DNA from: Streptomyces sp. RPT161
GTDB lineage: Bacteria > Actinomycetota > Actinomycetes > Streptomycetales > Streptomycetaceae
Length of the DNA: 64,000 bases
Direction: 5' to 3'
Assembly (NCBI RefSeq): GCF_027533845.1
Contig: NZ_JAPZVN010000001.1
Location: 434,001 to 498,000, forward strand
Shown: piece after piece, positions 1 to 8,034 of the stretch
Numbering within the stretch: position 1 is the stretch's first letter
How the letters are laid out: every line of letters begins with the position of its first letter
Notes under the pieces: generated by a model
What the model was told of the DNA's origin: nothing
Seen by the model: the letters and a program-made list of their open reading frames with translations, nothing else
Database searches by the model: none
Program-made: the position numbers and the translations under genes

Positions 1-465
1 GTCGCGGCGGGCGCGGGCGCGGGGTTCGCCTTCGCCGCCGACTACCGGGTGGTGGCGGACTCCGCCAGCTTCAACACGTCCTTCGCCGGGGTGGCGCTGA
101 CCGCCGACTCGGGGGCGTCATGGACGCTGCCGCGCCTGGTCGGCCCGGCACGCGCCGCTGACCTGCTCATGTTCCCGCGCAAGATCACCGCGCGGGAGGC
201 GTTCGAACTCGGCATCGCGCAGAAGGTGGTGCCGGCCGAGGAACTGCCCGCCACCGCCCTGGCGGTGGCCCGCGAGCTGGCCGAGGGGCCGACGGTCGCC
301 TACGCCGCGATCAAGGAGTCGCTCGCCTACGGGGCCTCGCACTCCCTGGTCGACACCCTGGCCAAGGAGGACGAGCTGCAGGAGCGCGCCGGAACCTCGG
401 CGGACCACCGCATCGCGGTGGAGGCCTTCCTGAACAAGGAGCGGCCGAAGTACATCGGCCGCTAG
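1..465 (+). CDS. Enoyl-CoA hydratase/isomerase family protein, C-terminal part (5' end outside window)
   Basis: The frame is open from base 1 and ends with TAG at 463-465, so only about 154 C-terminal residues are present. The visible start, GAGAGFAFAADYRVVADSA, is the crotonase-fold segment where the second oxyanion-hole glycine and the ADYR-type motif lie, and it is followed by ASFNTSFAGVALTADSG and a C-terminal helical trimerisation region. The family hydrates 2-trans-enoyl-CoA or does related isomerisations in fatty-acid or phenylacetate catabolism; the substrate cannot be told from this part. Many paralogues exist in Streptomyces. It is convergent with tag and separated from it by a strong hairpin. 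Confidence 0.85.
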   Translation, partial: VAAGAGAGFAFAADYRVVADSASFNTSFAGVALTADSGASWTLPRLVGPARAADLLMFPRKITAREAFELGIAQKVVPAEELPATALAVARELAEGPTVAYAAIKESLAYGASHSLVDTLAKEDELQERAGTSADHRIAVEAFLNKERPKYIGR

Positions 466-490
466 CCGTTCGGGCCGCGCCCCGGCGGGG

Positions 491-509
491 GCGGGGGCGC
501 AGCCCCCGC
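491..509. terminator. Bidirectional terminator hairpin between enoyl-CoA hydratase and tag
   Basis: A perfect 8-bp stem, GCGGGGGC (491-498) with GCCCCCGC (502-509) and loop GCA, lies between two convergent genes and touches the tag stop codon. There is no T-tract, as is usual for Streptomyces terminators. Confidence 0.6.
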
Positions 510-1099
510 TACCGGAAGTCGCAGGTCGCCAAATGGTCGTTGACCAGTCCGCACGCCTGCATCGTGGCGTACGCGGTGGTGGCACCGATGAAGCGGAAGC
601 CGCGCTTCTTGAGGTCCATGGCAAGGGCGGTGGACTCCGGCGTGGTGGCCGGAACATCGGCGATCGTCCGCGGCGCCGGACGATCGCCCGGTGCGTAGGA
701 CCAGATGAGCGCGTCCAGGCCGCCCTCGTAGGACTCGGCGACGTCGAGGACGGCGCGGGCGTTCGCGATGACCGCGTCGATCTTCGCCCGGTTGCGGATG
801 ATGCCGGGATCGGCGAGCAGCCGTTCCCGGTCGGCGTCGGTGAACCTGGCCACCGCCTCCGGCCGGAAGTCCGCGAAGGCGGCACGGAACCCGGCCCGGC
901 GGCGCAGGATCGTCAGCCAGGACAGACCGGACTGGAACGCCTCCAGCGACAGCCGCTCGTACAGCTCCACGTCGCCGTGCACCGGATGCCCCCACTCGGT
1001 GTCGTGGTACGCCCGGTAGTCCGCGTAGCCGTCCGCGTCCCGCGCCCAGGGGCAGCGGGTCCGTCCGTCGGCGCCGGTGACCGGCCCGCCCTCAGTCAT
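509..1099 (-). CDS. tag: DNA-3-methyladenine glycosylase I
   Basis: This 196-residue protein excises 3-methyladenine from alkylated DNA in base-excision repair. The Tag signature is clear: CPWA near residue 16 with an N-terminal zinc-type Cys, YHDTEWGHPVHGD, LSLEAFQSGLSWLTILRRR containing the lesion-recognition and helix-hairpin-helix region, and a C-terminal FRFIGATTAYATMQACGLVNDH with the conserved Gly-Ala-Thr and Cys/His. Length matches the family (about 190). The ATG at 1097-1099 overlaps the end of the upstream DivIVA-domain gene by 8 bases, so the two are probably translationally coupled. Confidence 0.93.
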   Translation of the reverse strand: MTEGGPVTGADGRTRCPWARDADGYADYRAYHDTEWGHPVHGDVELYERLSLEAFQSGLSWLTILRRRAGFRAAFADFRPEAVARFTDADRERLLADPGIIRNRAKIDAVIANARAVLDVAESYEGGLDALIWSYAPGDRPAPRTIADVPATTPESTALAMDLKKRGFRFIGATTAYATMQACGLVNDHLATCDFR

Positions 1100-1460
1100 G
1101 CGGCTGCTCCCCGTTCGCCGCGGCGTCCCGCGGGTGCTCCTTCACCAGTGACGGCGCGCCGAGCGCCGCGTCCTGGGCGCCCGCCAAAGCGGCCTCCAAC
1201 TCGGCGATGCGCGCGTCCCGTTCGGCGAGTTCGGCGGCGAGCCGGTCGAGCACGTCGTCCACCGCGTCCATCCGGTAGCCGCGCGGCGTCACGGCGAGCC
1301 GCAGGTCGTCGATGTCGGCGCGGCTGACCGGCCGGTCCCCGGGCAGCGGGTCCGACAGGCGGTCCGGCTCGGCGTCGCGCAGTGTGCCCCCGTCACCGAG
1401 CACCGCGACGGCGACGGCGCCGACCACCGCGACCAGCGCGATGAGCATGAACCAGAACAA
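1092..1460 (-). CDS. Small membrane-anchored DivIVA-domain protein
   Basis: A protein of about 122 residues with one N-terminal membrane helix (FMLIALVAVVGAVAVAVLG). Next come a DivIVA-like segment (ISRADIDDLRLAVTPRGYRMDAVDDVLDRLA type) and a coiled coil of alternating Ala/Glu/Leu. The TTG at 1460 was chosen because GGGAGAG sits 6 bases upstream; an in-frame TTG at 1487 would add nine residues without a good ribosome site. DivIVA domains mark growth poles or septa in actinobacteria, but the exact role here is unknown. A comparable gene lies between folP2 and tag in M. tuberculosis (Rv1209 region), which supports it being a real conserved gene. Confidence 0.8.
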   Translation of the reverse strand: MFWFMLIALVAVVGAVAVAVLGDGGTLRDAEPDRLSDPLPGDRPVSRADIDDLRLAVTPRGYRMDAVDDVLDRLAAELAERDARIAELEAALAGAQDAALGAPSLVKEHPRDAAANGEQPHD

Positions 1461-1663
1461 GACGATCTCTCCCGGGTCCGGCCTCAATACCTGAAGCGTC
1501 GGTGCCTTTGGTGTCCAAGTGTCCGCCCCGATCGTGCCATGCCGCGCTGTAGACGGTCGTGCGGCGGGCGACGGGTTAGGGTCGCGACGGGCGCATCGAG
1601 GAGTGTCGGCACCGGGTGGAGCTCCCGTGCGCGGGGCGGCCGATCGAGGAGGGCGTGAACAGC

Positions 1664-2524
1664 ATGCTGCGGTTGGGCAAGCGCGAGTTCGGGGACCACG
1701 AACCGGTGATCATGGCGATCGTGAACCGGACGCCGGACTCCTTCTACGACCGGGGCGCCACCTTCACCGACGAGGCTGCGCTCGCCCGGGTGGACCGGGC
1801 GGTGTCAGAGGGTGCTGCGATCATCGACATCGGTGGGGTCAAGGCCGGTCCTGGGGAGGAGGTGTCGGCCGAGGAGGAGATCCGTCGTACGGCCGCGTTC
1901 GTCGCCGAGGTGCGCCGGCGGTTTCCGGACGTGGTGATCAGCGTCGACACCTGGCGGCACGAGGTCGGGGAGGCCGTCTGCGAGGCGGGCGCGGACCTGA
2001 TCAACGACGCGTGGGGCGGGGTGGACCCGAAGCTGGCCGAGGTCGCGGCGCGCTTCGGGGTGGGCCTGGTGTGCACGCACGCGGGCGGCGCCGAGCCGCG
2101 GACCCGCCCGCACCGGGTGAGCTACGAGGACGTGATGGCCGACATCCTGCGGGTCACCCTGGGGCTGGCGGAACGGGCGGTGGAGCTGGGGGTGCGGCGG
2201 GACGGGATCATGATCGACCCCGGCCATGACTTCGGGAAGAACACCCGGCACTCGCTGGAGGCGACCCGGCGGCTGGGCGAGATGGTGGGCACCGGCTGGC
2301 CGGTGCTGGTCTCGCTGTCGAACAAGGACTTCGTCGGCGAGACCCTGGACAAGCCGGTCAGGGAGCGGCTGCTGGGCACGCTGGCGACCACCGCCGTCTC
2401 GGCCTGGCTGGGCGCCAGGGTCTACCGGGTGCACGAGGTCGACGAGACCCGCCAGATCCTGGACATGGTGGCCACCATCGCGGGCCACCGCCCTCCGGCC
2501 GTGGCCCGCCGCGGCCTGGCGTAA
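1664..2524 (+). CDS. folP: Dihydropteroate synthase homologue, FolP2-like, with altered active-site loops
   Basis: A 286-residue TIM-barrel protein of the DHPS family, which normally condenses p-aminobenzoate with dihydropterin pyrophosphate in folate synthesis. The fold motifs are present (MAIVNRTPDSFYD, VISVDTWRH, INDAWGG, DPGHDFGKNT, YRVHEVDET). Key loops deviate from true DHPS: the usual DIGGES-T-R-PG loop reads DIGGVKAGPG, and GLSRKSF reads VSLSNKDFVG. These changes resemble the second DHPS homologue of mycobacteria (FolP2, Rv1207), reported to lack DHPS activity, so a different reaction is likely. The ATG at 1664 is preferred, with GAGGAGG ending 11 bases upstream; GTG 1655 is the alternative. 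Confidence 0.88.
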   Translation: MLRLGKREFGDHEPVIMAIVNRTPDSFYDRGATFTDEAALARVDRAVSEGAAIIDIGGVKAGPGEEVSAEEEIRRTAAFVAEVRRRFPDVVISVDTWRHEVGEAVCEAGADLINDAWGGVDPKLAEVAARFGVGLVCTHAGGAEPRTRPHRVSYEDVMADILRVTLGLAERAVELGVRRDGIMIDPGHDFGKNTRHSLEATRRLGEMVGTGWPVLVSLSNKDFVGETLDKPVRERLLGTLATTAVSAWLGARVYRVHEVDETRQILDMVATIAGHRPPAVARRGLA

Positions 2525-2557
2525 CGGCGGCCCGCCCTGGGACGGACGGGGCCGCCG
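2525..2557. terminator. Bidirectional terminator hairpin
   Basis: CGGCGGCCC (2525-2533) pairs with GGGCCGCCG (2549-2557) in the 37-base gap between the convergent folP-like and LOG genes. Confidence 0.5.
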
Positions 2558-2561
2558 CCGC

Positions 2562-3395
2562 TCAGCGGTCCGCCTCCTTGGTGACGAACTTGACCGCCTC
2601 GTCCACGTCGTCGGTGAGCTGGAACAGCTCCAGGTCATGCCGGGACGCCTTGCCCTCGGCGACCAGGGTGTCCCGTACCCAGTCCACCAGGCCGCGCCAG
2701 TAGTCCACGCCGAACAGCACGATCGGGAAGCGGGTCACCTTCTTGGTCTGGACCAGTGTCAGCGCCTCGAAGAGTTCGTCCAGCGTGCCGAAGCCGCCCG
2801 GCAGCACGACGAACCCCTGCGCGTACTTGACGAACATCGTCTTGCGCACGAAGAAGTAGCGGAAGTTGATGCCCACGTCGACATAGGGATTGAGCCCCTG
2901 CTCGAAGGGCAGCTCGATGCCGAGGCCGACCGAGGCGCCGCCCGCCTCGCACGCCCCCTTGTTGGCGCCCTCCATCGCCCCGGGACCGCCTCCGGTGATC
3001 ACCGCGTACCCGGCCCCGGCCAGCGCCCGTCCGATGCGTACCGCCGCCTCGTACTCGGGCGAGTCGGCGGGAGTGCGGGCGGACCCGAACACGCTGATCG
3101 CGGGCCCGAGTTCGGCCAGCGCGCCGAAGCCCTCGACGAACTCGGACTGGATGCGCATCACCCGCCACGGATCGCCGTGCAGCCAGTCCGTCGGCCCCTG
3201 GCTGTCCAGCAGCCGCTGGTCCGTCGTCCCCGTCTGGACCTGGCCCCGGCGCCGCACCACCGGCCCGGTGTGCCGCTCCGGCCAGCCCTGGCCGCAGGGG
3301 ACGGCCTCGGCGGTCGCGTTCGCCGCCGCGGCGGCCTCCTGTGCCTCGCGCAAGCTGCGCTCCCGCCCCGGGTCCTCCGCGTTGCCACTGCCCAC
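2562..3395 (-). CDS. LOG-family (TIGR00730) nucleotide 5'-monophosphate phosphoribohydrolase
   Basis: A 277-residue protein with the Rossmann-like lysine-decarboxylase-like fold of the LOG family. It has the nucleotide-binding ITGGGPGAMEGANKGA near residue 150 and the catalytic PGGFGTLDELFEA near residue 215. Characterised members hydrolyse cytokinin riboside monophosphates or AMP to the base and ribose 5-phosphate; the older 'lysine decarboxylase' label is not supported. The N-terminal ~85 residues are a less conserved extension typical of the actinobacterial form next to dapE (Rv1205-like context). The GTG start at 3395 is preceded by AAGGAG at 9 bases. Confidence 0.88.
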   Translation of the reverse strand: MGSGNAEDPGRERSLREAQEAAAAANATAEAVPCGQGWPERHTGPVVRRRGQVQTGTTDQRLLDSQGPTDWLHGDPWRVMRIQSEFVEGFGALAELGPAISVFGSARTPADSPEYEAAVRIGRALAGAGYAVITGGGPGAMEGANKGACEAGGASVGLGIELPFEQGLNPYVDVGINFRYFFVRKTMFVKYAQGFVVLPGGFGTLDELFEALTLVQTKKVTRFPIVLFGVDYWRGLVDWVRDTLVAEGKASRHDLELFQLTDDVDEAVKFVTKEADR

Positions 3396-3464
3396 GTCGT
3401 ACCGCTCCTTCCCGCGCCCGGCCCGTTGCGGGCCACCGATTGCAGCGTACGTACCCAGGGCCCG

Positions 3465-4532
3465 CTACGCCCCCAACCAGTGGCGCAGCCGGTCCTCGCA
3501 CTCCAGGATCGCCGAGGTGGCCACGTGTTCCTCACGGGTGTGGGCGAGCTTGGGGTCACCGGGACCGTAGTTGACGGCCGGGATGCCGAGGGCGGAGAAC
3601 CGGGCCACATCGGTCCAGCCGTCCTTCGGCGCGGGCCTGCCGCCGATCGCCGCGACGAACGCGGCGGCGGCCGGATGCGACAGCCCCGGCATGGCACCCG
3701 GCGCGGAGTCGGTGAGCACCACGGTGAAGCCCTCGAAGACCTCCCGCACGTGCGCCAGCGCCTCCTCCTCCGAACGGTTGGGCGCGAAACGGTAGTTGAC
3801 GGTCACCGCGCAGCTGTCGGGGATGACGTTGGTGGCGTGACCGCCTTCGATCAGCACCGCGTTCAGCCCCTCGCGGTAGGTGAGCCCGTCGATCTCCACC
3901 TGCCTCGGCTGGTACTCCGCCAGCCGTGCGAGCACCGGCGCCGCGGCGTGGATGGCGTTCTCGCCGAGCCAGGCGCGCGCCGAGTGGGCGCGGCGGCCGG
4001 TGGTCTCCACCCGTACCCGCAGGGTTCCCTGGCAACCGCCCTCGACCAGCGCGTCGGTGGGCTCCATCAGCACCGCGAAGTCACCGGTCAGCCACTCGGG
4101 GCGGTGCTCGGCGAGCCGCTTGAGGCCGTTGAACTCGGCCGCGATCTCCTCGGCGTCGTAGAAGACGAAGGTCAGGTCGCGGTTGGGCTCGGTCAGCGTG
4201 GCTGCCAGCCGCAGTTGGACCGCGACGCCGGACTTCATGTCGCTGGTGCCGCAGCCGTGCAGCACCCCGTCCACCAGCCGCGACGGCACGTTGTCGGCGA
4301 TCGGCACGGTGTCCAGGTGCCCGGCCAGTACGACCCGCTCGGCCCGCCCGAGGTTGGTGCGGGCCACCACCGCGTCGCCGTCCCGGTCGACGGTCAGGTG
4401 CGGCAGTTCGCGCAGCGCCTGCTCGACGGCGTCCGCGAGCGGCTTCTCCGCCCGGCTGACCGACGGGATGTCGACGAGCTGCGCGGTGACGGCCGCCGCG
4501 TCCTGGCTGAGATCGAGTGCGGGTGTGCTCAT
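3465..4532 (-). CDS. dapE: Succinyl-diaminopimelate desuccinylase
   Basis: A 355-residue M20-family zinc peptidase fold enzyme that removes succinate from N-succinyl-LL-2,6-diaminopimelate in lysine/DAP synthesis. Metal-site motifs are visible: LAGHLDTVP (His and catalytic Asp), [10 protein letters not shown] (bridging Asp), FYDAEEI (catalytic and metal Glu pair), VLMEPTD and a C-terminal His. The open frame extends to 4709, but ATG 4532 ([10 protein letters not shown]) fits the family start and has AGGTAGGG upstream. The aminotransferase of the same branch, dapC, lies 2 kb away, so two steps of the succinylase pathway are encoded here. Confidence 0.93.
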   Translation of the reverse strand: MSTPALDLSQDAAAVTAQLVDIPSVSRAEKPLADAVEQALRELPHLTVDRDGDAVVARTNLGRAERVVLAGHLDTVPIADNVPSRLVDGVLHGCGTSDMKSGVAVQLRLAATLTEPNRDLTFVFYDAEEIAAEFNGLKRLAEHRPEWLTGDFAVLMEPTDALVEGGCQGTLRVRVETTGRRAHSARAWLGENAIHAAAPVLARLAEYQPRQVEIDGLTYREGLNAVLIEGGHATNVIPDSCAVTVNYRFAPNRSEEEALAHVREVFEGFTVVLTDSAPGAMPGLSHPAAAAFVAAIGGRPAPKDGWTDVARFSALGIPAVNYGPGDPKLAHTREEHVATSAILECEDRLRHWLGA

Positions 4533-4611
4533 GTCGGCGACCCTACCTGGGGCCATCCCGGGCCGGGTCCGGGAATTCGGCGGTGCGGCGGGCTCAAGTA
4601 CGGTGTCGTCC

Positions 4612-5577
4612 GTGCCCGTATCCCAGCCATCGCACCAGACCTCCGGGGGCACTCGTGCCCCGCGCGGCCGTCGCATCCGGTGCGCCGCCGCGCTGCTGGC
4701 GCTGCTCACGGTGGTGGGGTACGTGGTCTTCGTGGACTGGACGGGTTCGCACGGTCTGGACTGCTACGTGGAGGCGAACGGCACGCGACTCGGCCTCCAG
4801 CAGCCGCAGGCGGCGAACGCGGCGACGATCGGTGCCGTGGCCTCCTCGCGCGACCTGCCGGAGCGGGCGCTGACGATAGCCCTGGCTACGGCGATGCAGG
4901 AGTCGAAGCTGCACGACATCAAGGGCGGCGACCGCGACTCGCTGGGCCTGTTCCAGCAGCGCCCGTCCCAGGGCTGGGGCACCGCGGAGCAGATCCTGGA
5001 CCCGGTCTACTCGTCCGGGGAGTTCTTCGACGAGCTGGTCAAGATCCCCGGCTACTCACGGCTTCCGCTGACCGCCGCCGCGCAGAAGGTGCAGCACAGC
5101 GGCTTCCCGCAGGCCTACGCCAAGCACGAGGCGGACGCCTCGATGCTGGCCGCCGCGCTGTACGGGCGGGAGCCCAGCCTGAGCTGCCGGGTGCCGTCGG
5201 GCGGCAGCCCGGGCGATCCGGCGGAGGTACGGCAGCGGCTGGCGCGCGAGTTCGGCGCGCAGGTGCTGGAGCGGCAGGACAGCGCGGACGGCGCCCCGGC
5301 CGAGGCGGCGGGCACGGGCGCCCTGCCCGGGGACACCAGCGGCTCCACGGTGACGGTGCCCGGCGACGCGGCCGCCGACCCGACGGACGAGGACCCGACG
5401 CAGCACGGCTGGGCGCTGGCGCAGTGGGCGGTGGCGCACGCGCCGGAGCTGCGGATCGCCGAGGTGGCATATCGCGGCCGGATTTGGCGGGCACGGGAAT
5501 CCGGCAGCGGCTGGGTGAAGGACGCGGCACGGCCCGGACATTCGTACGGGGATGTTCGGATCACCGTCGAGCACTAG
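4612..5577 (+). CDS. Membrane-anchored extracytoplasmic protein with lysozyme-like (SLT-type) motifs
   Basis: About 321 residues: a short basic N-terminus, one membrane helix ([18 protein letters not shown]) acting as a signal anchor, then an exported domain. [18 protein letters not shown] followed by [15 protein letters not shown] strongly recalls the Glu-Ser and Gly-Leu-x-Gln elements of lytic transglycosylases, so a lysozyme-like fold and peptidoglycan binding or cleavage are inferred. The C-terminal third ([26 protein letters not shown]) is conserved-looking but unassigned. GTG 4612 lies 7 bases after a TACGGT -10-like hexamer, suggesting a leaderless transcript; GTG 4603 is an alternative. 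Homologues in Streptomyces are usually left hypothetical. Confidence 0.75.
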   Translation: MPVSQPSHQTSGGTRAPRGRRIRCAAALLALLTVVGYVVFVDWTGSHGLDCYVEANGTRLGLQQPQAANAATIGAVASSRDLPERALTIALATAMQESKLHDIKGGDRDSLGLFQQRPSQGWGTAEQILDPVYSSGEFFDELVKIPGYSRLPLTAAAQKVQHSGFPQAYAKHEADASMLAAALYGREPSLSCRVPSGGSPGDPAEVRQRLAREFGAQVLERQDSADGAPAEAAGTGALPGDTSGSTVTVPGDAAADPTDEDPTQHGWALAQWAVAHAPELRIAEVAYRGRIWRARESGSGWVKDAARPGHSYGDVRITVEH

Positions 5578-5875
5578 TCGCGCAAAGTTCCGGATGTTAC
5601 CCCGCAAGGGGAATACGGAGCGCTCGGCAAGACTCCTTGAGCACCACGCCCGCGCATTCCACGCAATCCCTCAACTCCCTTGGGGCACCTGCGCGGTGAC
5701 GTTTCCTCCGCTGCCCGAGAACCAGCAGGAATGCCCTATTCTCCCGAAAGTCTATTATGCGACACATTGCCAACTCTTTACCTCGAACAACCGCAACTTT
5801 AGGGCTTCTCACGCGGTAGTCACGGCGTCCGCCTGCGGACACCTCATGTCCTCATCTCTCCGTAAAAGGAGCACC
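5578..5875. other. AT-richer non-coding leader before the small secreted protein gene
   Basis: 298 bases without a credible gene, clearly richer in A/T than its surroundings. TATTAT at 5753-5758 could be a -10 element on the plus strand, but no convincing -35 was found 17-18 bases upstream. The leader from there to the ATG at 5876 would be about 115 bases, ending in AAAAGGAG. Confidence 0.35.
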
Positions 5876-6292
5876 ATGTCTCTCCCCCTCAAGAGCCGGA
5901 TCGCCCGGGCCGCCGTGCTGGTGGCGGCGGCTGCCCCCGTCATCGGGATGGGCGCCAGCGCTGCGCAGGCCGCCGAGATGCCCGCGACCAACGGCCTGAG
6001 CGGACTGAGCAGCCCGGAGACCATCCACAACGCCGACGCCACCGCGCACAAGGCCGTGGGCGTGGTCAACGAGGCGGGCTCCAACGCGGCCAAGACGGTG
6101 CTGCCGGCCGCCACCAACGCCGTCAGCAAGACCGGCCAGAGCGCCGGCCCGGCCGCCAACAAGCTGGTCGGCCAGGCCAACCAGACGGCTGGCAACGTCG
6201 TCGGCGGCGCCGCCAAGTCCGCCACCGCCAGCAAGCTGCCGACCAGCAACCTCCCGGTCGGCGGCGCCGACCTGCCGTCCCTGGGCGGCTGA
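5876..6292 (+). CDS. Small secreted Ala/Asn/Gly-rich protein
   Basis: 138 residues. An N-terminal signal peptide (SRIARAAVLVAAAAPVIGMG) ends in an Ala-x-Ala-like AAQAAE site near residue 30. The mature part is low complexity, rich in Ala, Asn, Gly, Thr and Ser (NAVSKTGQSAGPAANKLV), with no Cys and no lipobox. The ATG at 5876 was selected over upstream in-frame starts because AAAAGGAG precedes it at an ideal distance and the signal peptide begins there. The function is unknown; a cell-wall-associated or matrix protein is plausible. The gene stands alone between a long leader and a strong terminator. Confidence 0.75.
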   Translation: MSLPLKSRIARAAVLVAAAAPVIGMGASAAQAAEMPATNGLSGLSSPETIHNADATAHKAVGVVNEAGSNAAKTVLPAATNAVSKTGQSAGPAANKLVGQANQTAGNVVGGAAKSATASKLPTSNLPVGGADLPSLGG

Positions 6293-6298
6293 CAGCAC

Positions 6299-6352
6299 GA
6301 ACAAGCGTGAGGGCCTGGGAAGCGCGTGCTTCCCAGGCCCTGACGCTTGTTC
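6299..6352. terminator. Strong terminator hairpin
   Basis: A 25-bp stem with one mismatch (6299-6323 with 6328-6352; outer arm GAACAAGCG) and a 4-base loop. It lies between the convergent secreted-protein gene and dapC, and probably serves both. Confidence 0.85.
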
Positions 6353-6360
6353 GTTCGGCC

Positions 6361-7464
6361 CTACGCGTCGCCGCCCAGTCGGCGCACCGCCTCGGCCACC
6401 CGCTCGTCGGTGGCCGTGAAGGCGATGCGTACGTGCCGCTCGCCCGCCGGGCCGTAGAACTCTCCGGGTGCCACCAGAATGCCCTGCTTGGACAGGTCGC
6501 CGACGGTGTCCCAGCACGGCTCGTCGCGGGTCGCCCACAGGTACAGCGAGGCCTCGCTGTGCTCGATGCGGAAGCCGGCGCCCTCGAACGCGGTGCGCAG
6601 CGCGGCTCGGCGGCGGGCGTAGCGCTCGTACTGCTCGTCCGCGTGCGCCTGGTCGCCCAGCGCCGCGATCATCGCCCGCTGCACCGGCGCCGGGACGATC
6701 ATTCCGAGGTGCTTGCGTACCGCCAGCAGTTCCTTGACCACCGTCGGGTCACCGGCGAGGAACGCCCCCCGGTAACCGGCGAAGTTGGACCGCTTGGACA
6801 GCGAGTGCACGGCGATCAGGCCGTCATGGCTGCCGCCGCAGACCTCGGGGTGCAGGATCGACACCGGCTCGGTCTCCCAGCCGAGTTCGACGTAGCACTC
6901 GTCGGAGACCACCAGCACCCCGTGCTCGCGCGCCCAGGCCACGATCCGGCGCAGCTCGGCGGCGTCCAGGGTGCGGCCGGTCGGGTTGGACGGGGTGTTG
7001 AGCCAGAGCAGCCGGACACGCGTGGGGTCGAGGTCCGCCACCGGGTCGGCATAGGTGACCGCCTCGGCGCGGGCCACCAGCGCCCCGATCTCGTAGGTCG
7101 GGTAGGCCAGCTGCGGATAGCCGACCTGGTCGCCCTCGCGCAGGTCGAGCAGTACCGGCAGCCAGCCGACGAGTTCCTTGGAGCCGATCAGCGGCAGCAC
7201 CGCGGCGGGATCCGCGTCCACCGCGAGCCGCCGGTGCAGCCACCCCGCGATCGCCTCGCGCAGCGCGGCCGTGCCGTACGTCAGCGGATAGCCGGGGCTG
7301 TCGGCGGCGTCGGTCAGCGCCTGCTGGATCACGGCGGGCACCGGATCTACGGGGGTGCCCACCGACAGGTCCACCACACCGTCGGGGTGCGCGGTGGCCG
7401 CGGTCTTGTAGGGCTCAAGGCGGTCCCAGGGGAAGACCGGAAGGCGGTCAGTCACTCGCGCCAC
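6361..7464 (-). CDS. dapC: N-succinyl-diaminopimelate aminotransferase
   Basis: About 367 residues, fold-type I PLP aminotransferase. It begins TDRLPVFPWDRLEPYK and VDLSVGTPVDPVP, the hallmark of the actinobacterial DapC group. The PLP lysine lies in SLSKRSNFAGYRGAF, an Asn/Pro substrate motif in LNTPSNPTGRT, and VVSDECYVEL carries the PLP-contacting Asp and Tyr. It transfers an amino group from glutamate to N-succinyl-2-amino-6-ketopimelate, just before DapE. GTG 7464 is taken as the start with GAAAGCGAG upstream; GTG 7455 would remove three residues. It lies downstream of, and in the same direction as, the ferredoxin gene. Confidence 0.9.
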   Translation of the reverse strand: MARVTDRLPVFPWDRLEPYKTAATAHPDGVVDLSVGTPVDPVPAVIQQALTDAADSPGYPLTYGTAALREAIAGWLHRRLAVDADPAAVLPLIGSKELVGWLPVLLDLREGDQVGYPQLAYPTYEIGALVARAEAVTYADPVADLDPTRVRLLWLNTPSNPTGRTLDAAELRRIVAWAREHGVLVVSDECYVELGWETEPVSILHPEVCGGSHDGLIAVHSLSKRSNFAGYRGAFLAGDPTVVKELLAVRKHLGMIVPAPVQRAMIAALGDQAHADEQYERYARRRAALRTAFEGAGFRIEHSEASLYLWATRDEPCWDTVGDLSKQGILVAPGEFYGPAGERHVRIAFTATDERVAEAVRRLGGDA

Positions 7465-7569
7465 GTACAGCTCGCTTTCTCGCGTGCTACGCCGTCGGTC
7501 CCGCACGGCCCACAGCCGTACGGGACCGACGCCATCATCGATCGCTATGCGGACCGGTAGTCAGCCGAC

Positions 7570-7899
7570 TTACCCGTGGTCCTGGTTCTGCGGCGGCAGG
7601 GCGGCGATGAACGGGTGGTCACGTTCGATCAGGCCCAGCTTGGAGGCACCACCCGGCGAACCCAGCTCGTCGAAGAACTCGACGTTCGCCTTGTAGTAGT
7701 CCTTCCACTCCTCGGGGGTGTCGTCCTCGTAGAAGATCGCCTCAACCGGGCAGACCGGCTCACAGGCCCCACAGTCGACGCATTCGTCCGGGTGGATGTA
7801 CAAGGACCGCGAGCCCTCGTAGATGCAGTCGACGGGGCACTCCTCGATGCATGCCTTGTCCTTGACGTCGACACAAGGCTGCGCGATGACGTAGGTCAC
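7570..7899 (-). CDS. fdxA: 7Fe-8S ferredoxin
   Basis: A 109-residue acidic ferredoxin. The 3Fe-4S site is the CVDVKDKACIEECP spacing, the 4Fe-4S site is CVDCGACEPVCPVEAI, and a long C-terminal acidic extension follows (EEWKDYYKANVEFFDEL). It is a soluble electron carrier, commonly serving cytochrome P450s or other redox enzymes in Streptomyces. Start GTG 7899 is preceded by GAGGAGG. The ferredoxin-dapC pairing is a conserved actinobacterial arrangement. The gene is divergent from the GNAT gene. Confidence 0.95.
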   Translation of the reverse strand: MTYVIAQPCVDVKDKACIEECPVDCIYEGSRSLYIHPDECVDCGACEPVCPVEAIFYEDDTPEEWKDYYKANVEFFDELGSPGGASKLGLIERDHPFIAALPPQNQDHG

Positions 7900-8034
7900 G
7901 CTGTCGTTCCTCCTCGATAGGGCCGGCGGACCGGTGCGGCTCCGCCGCGTGGCGCGCGGGAGCGCGGCGTCGATGCCCACCTCCTAGTATCTCCGTTCCC
8001 GGGCCGCATACGAACAAGAGGGGTTGACCGATCG

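Noticed and set aside
2562-3395. Lysine decarboxylase annotation for the LOG-family gene
   Set aside because: The PGGFGTLDE motif belongs to phosphoribohydrolases; no PLP site is present.
2226-5699. Very long plus-strand open frame (over 1100 codons) across folP, LOG, dapE and the lysozyme-like gene
   Set aside because: It is a GC-rich antisense/offset shadow with Arg/Pro/Gly-rich low-complexity translation; the genes in the true frames have clear motifs and ribosome sites.
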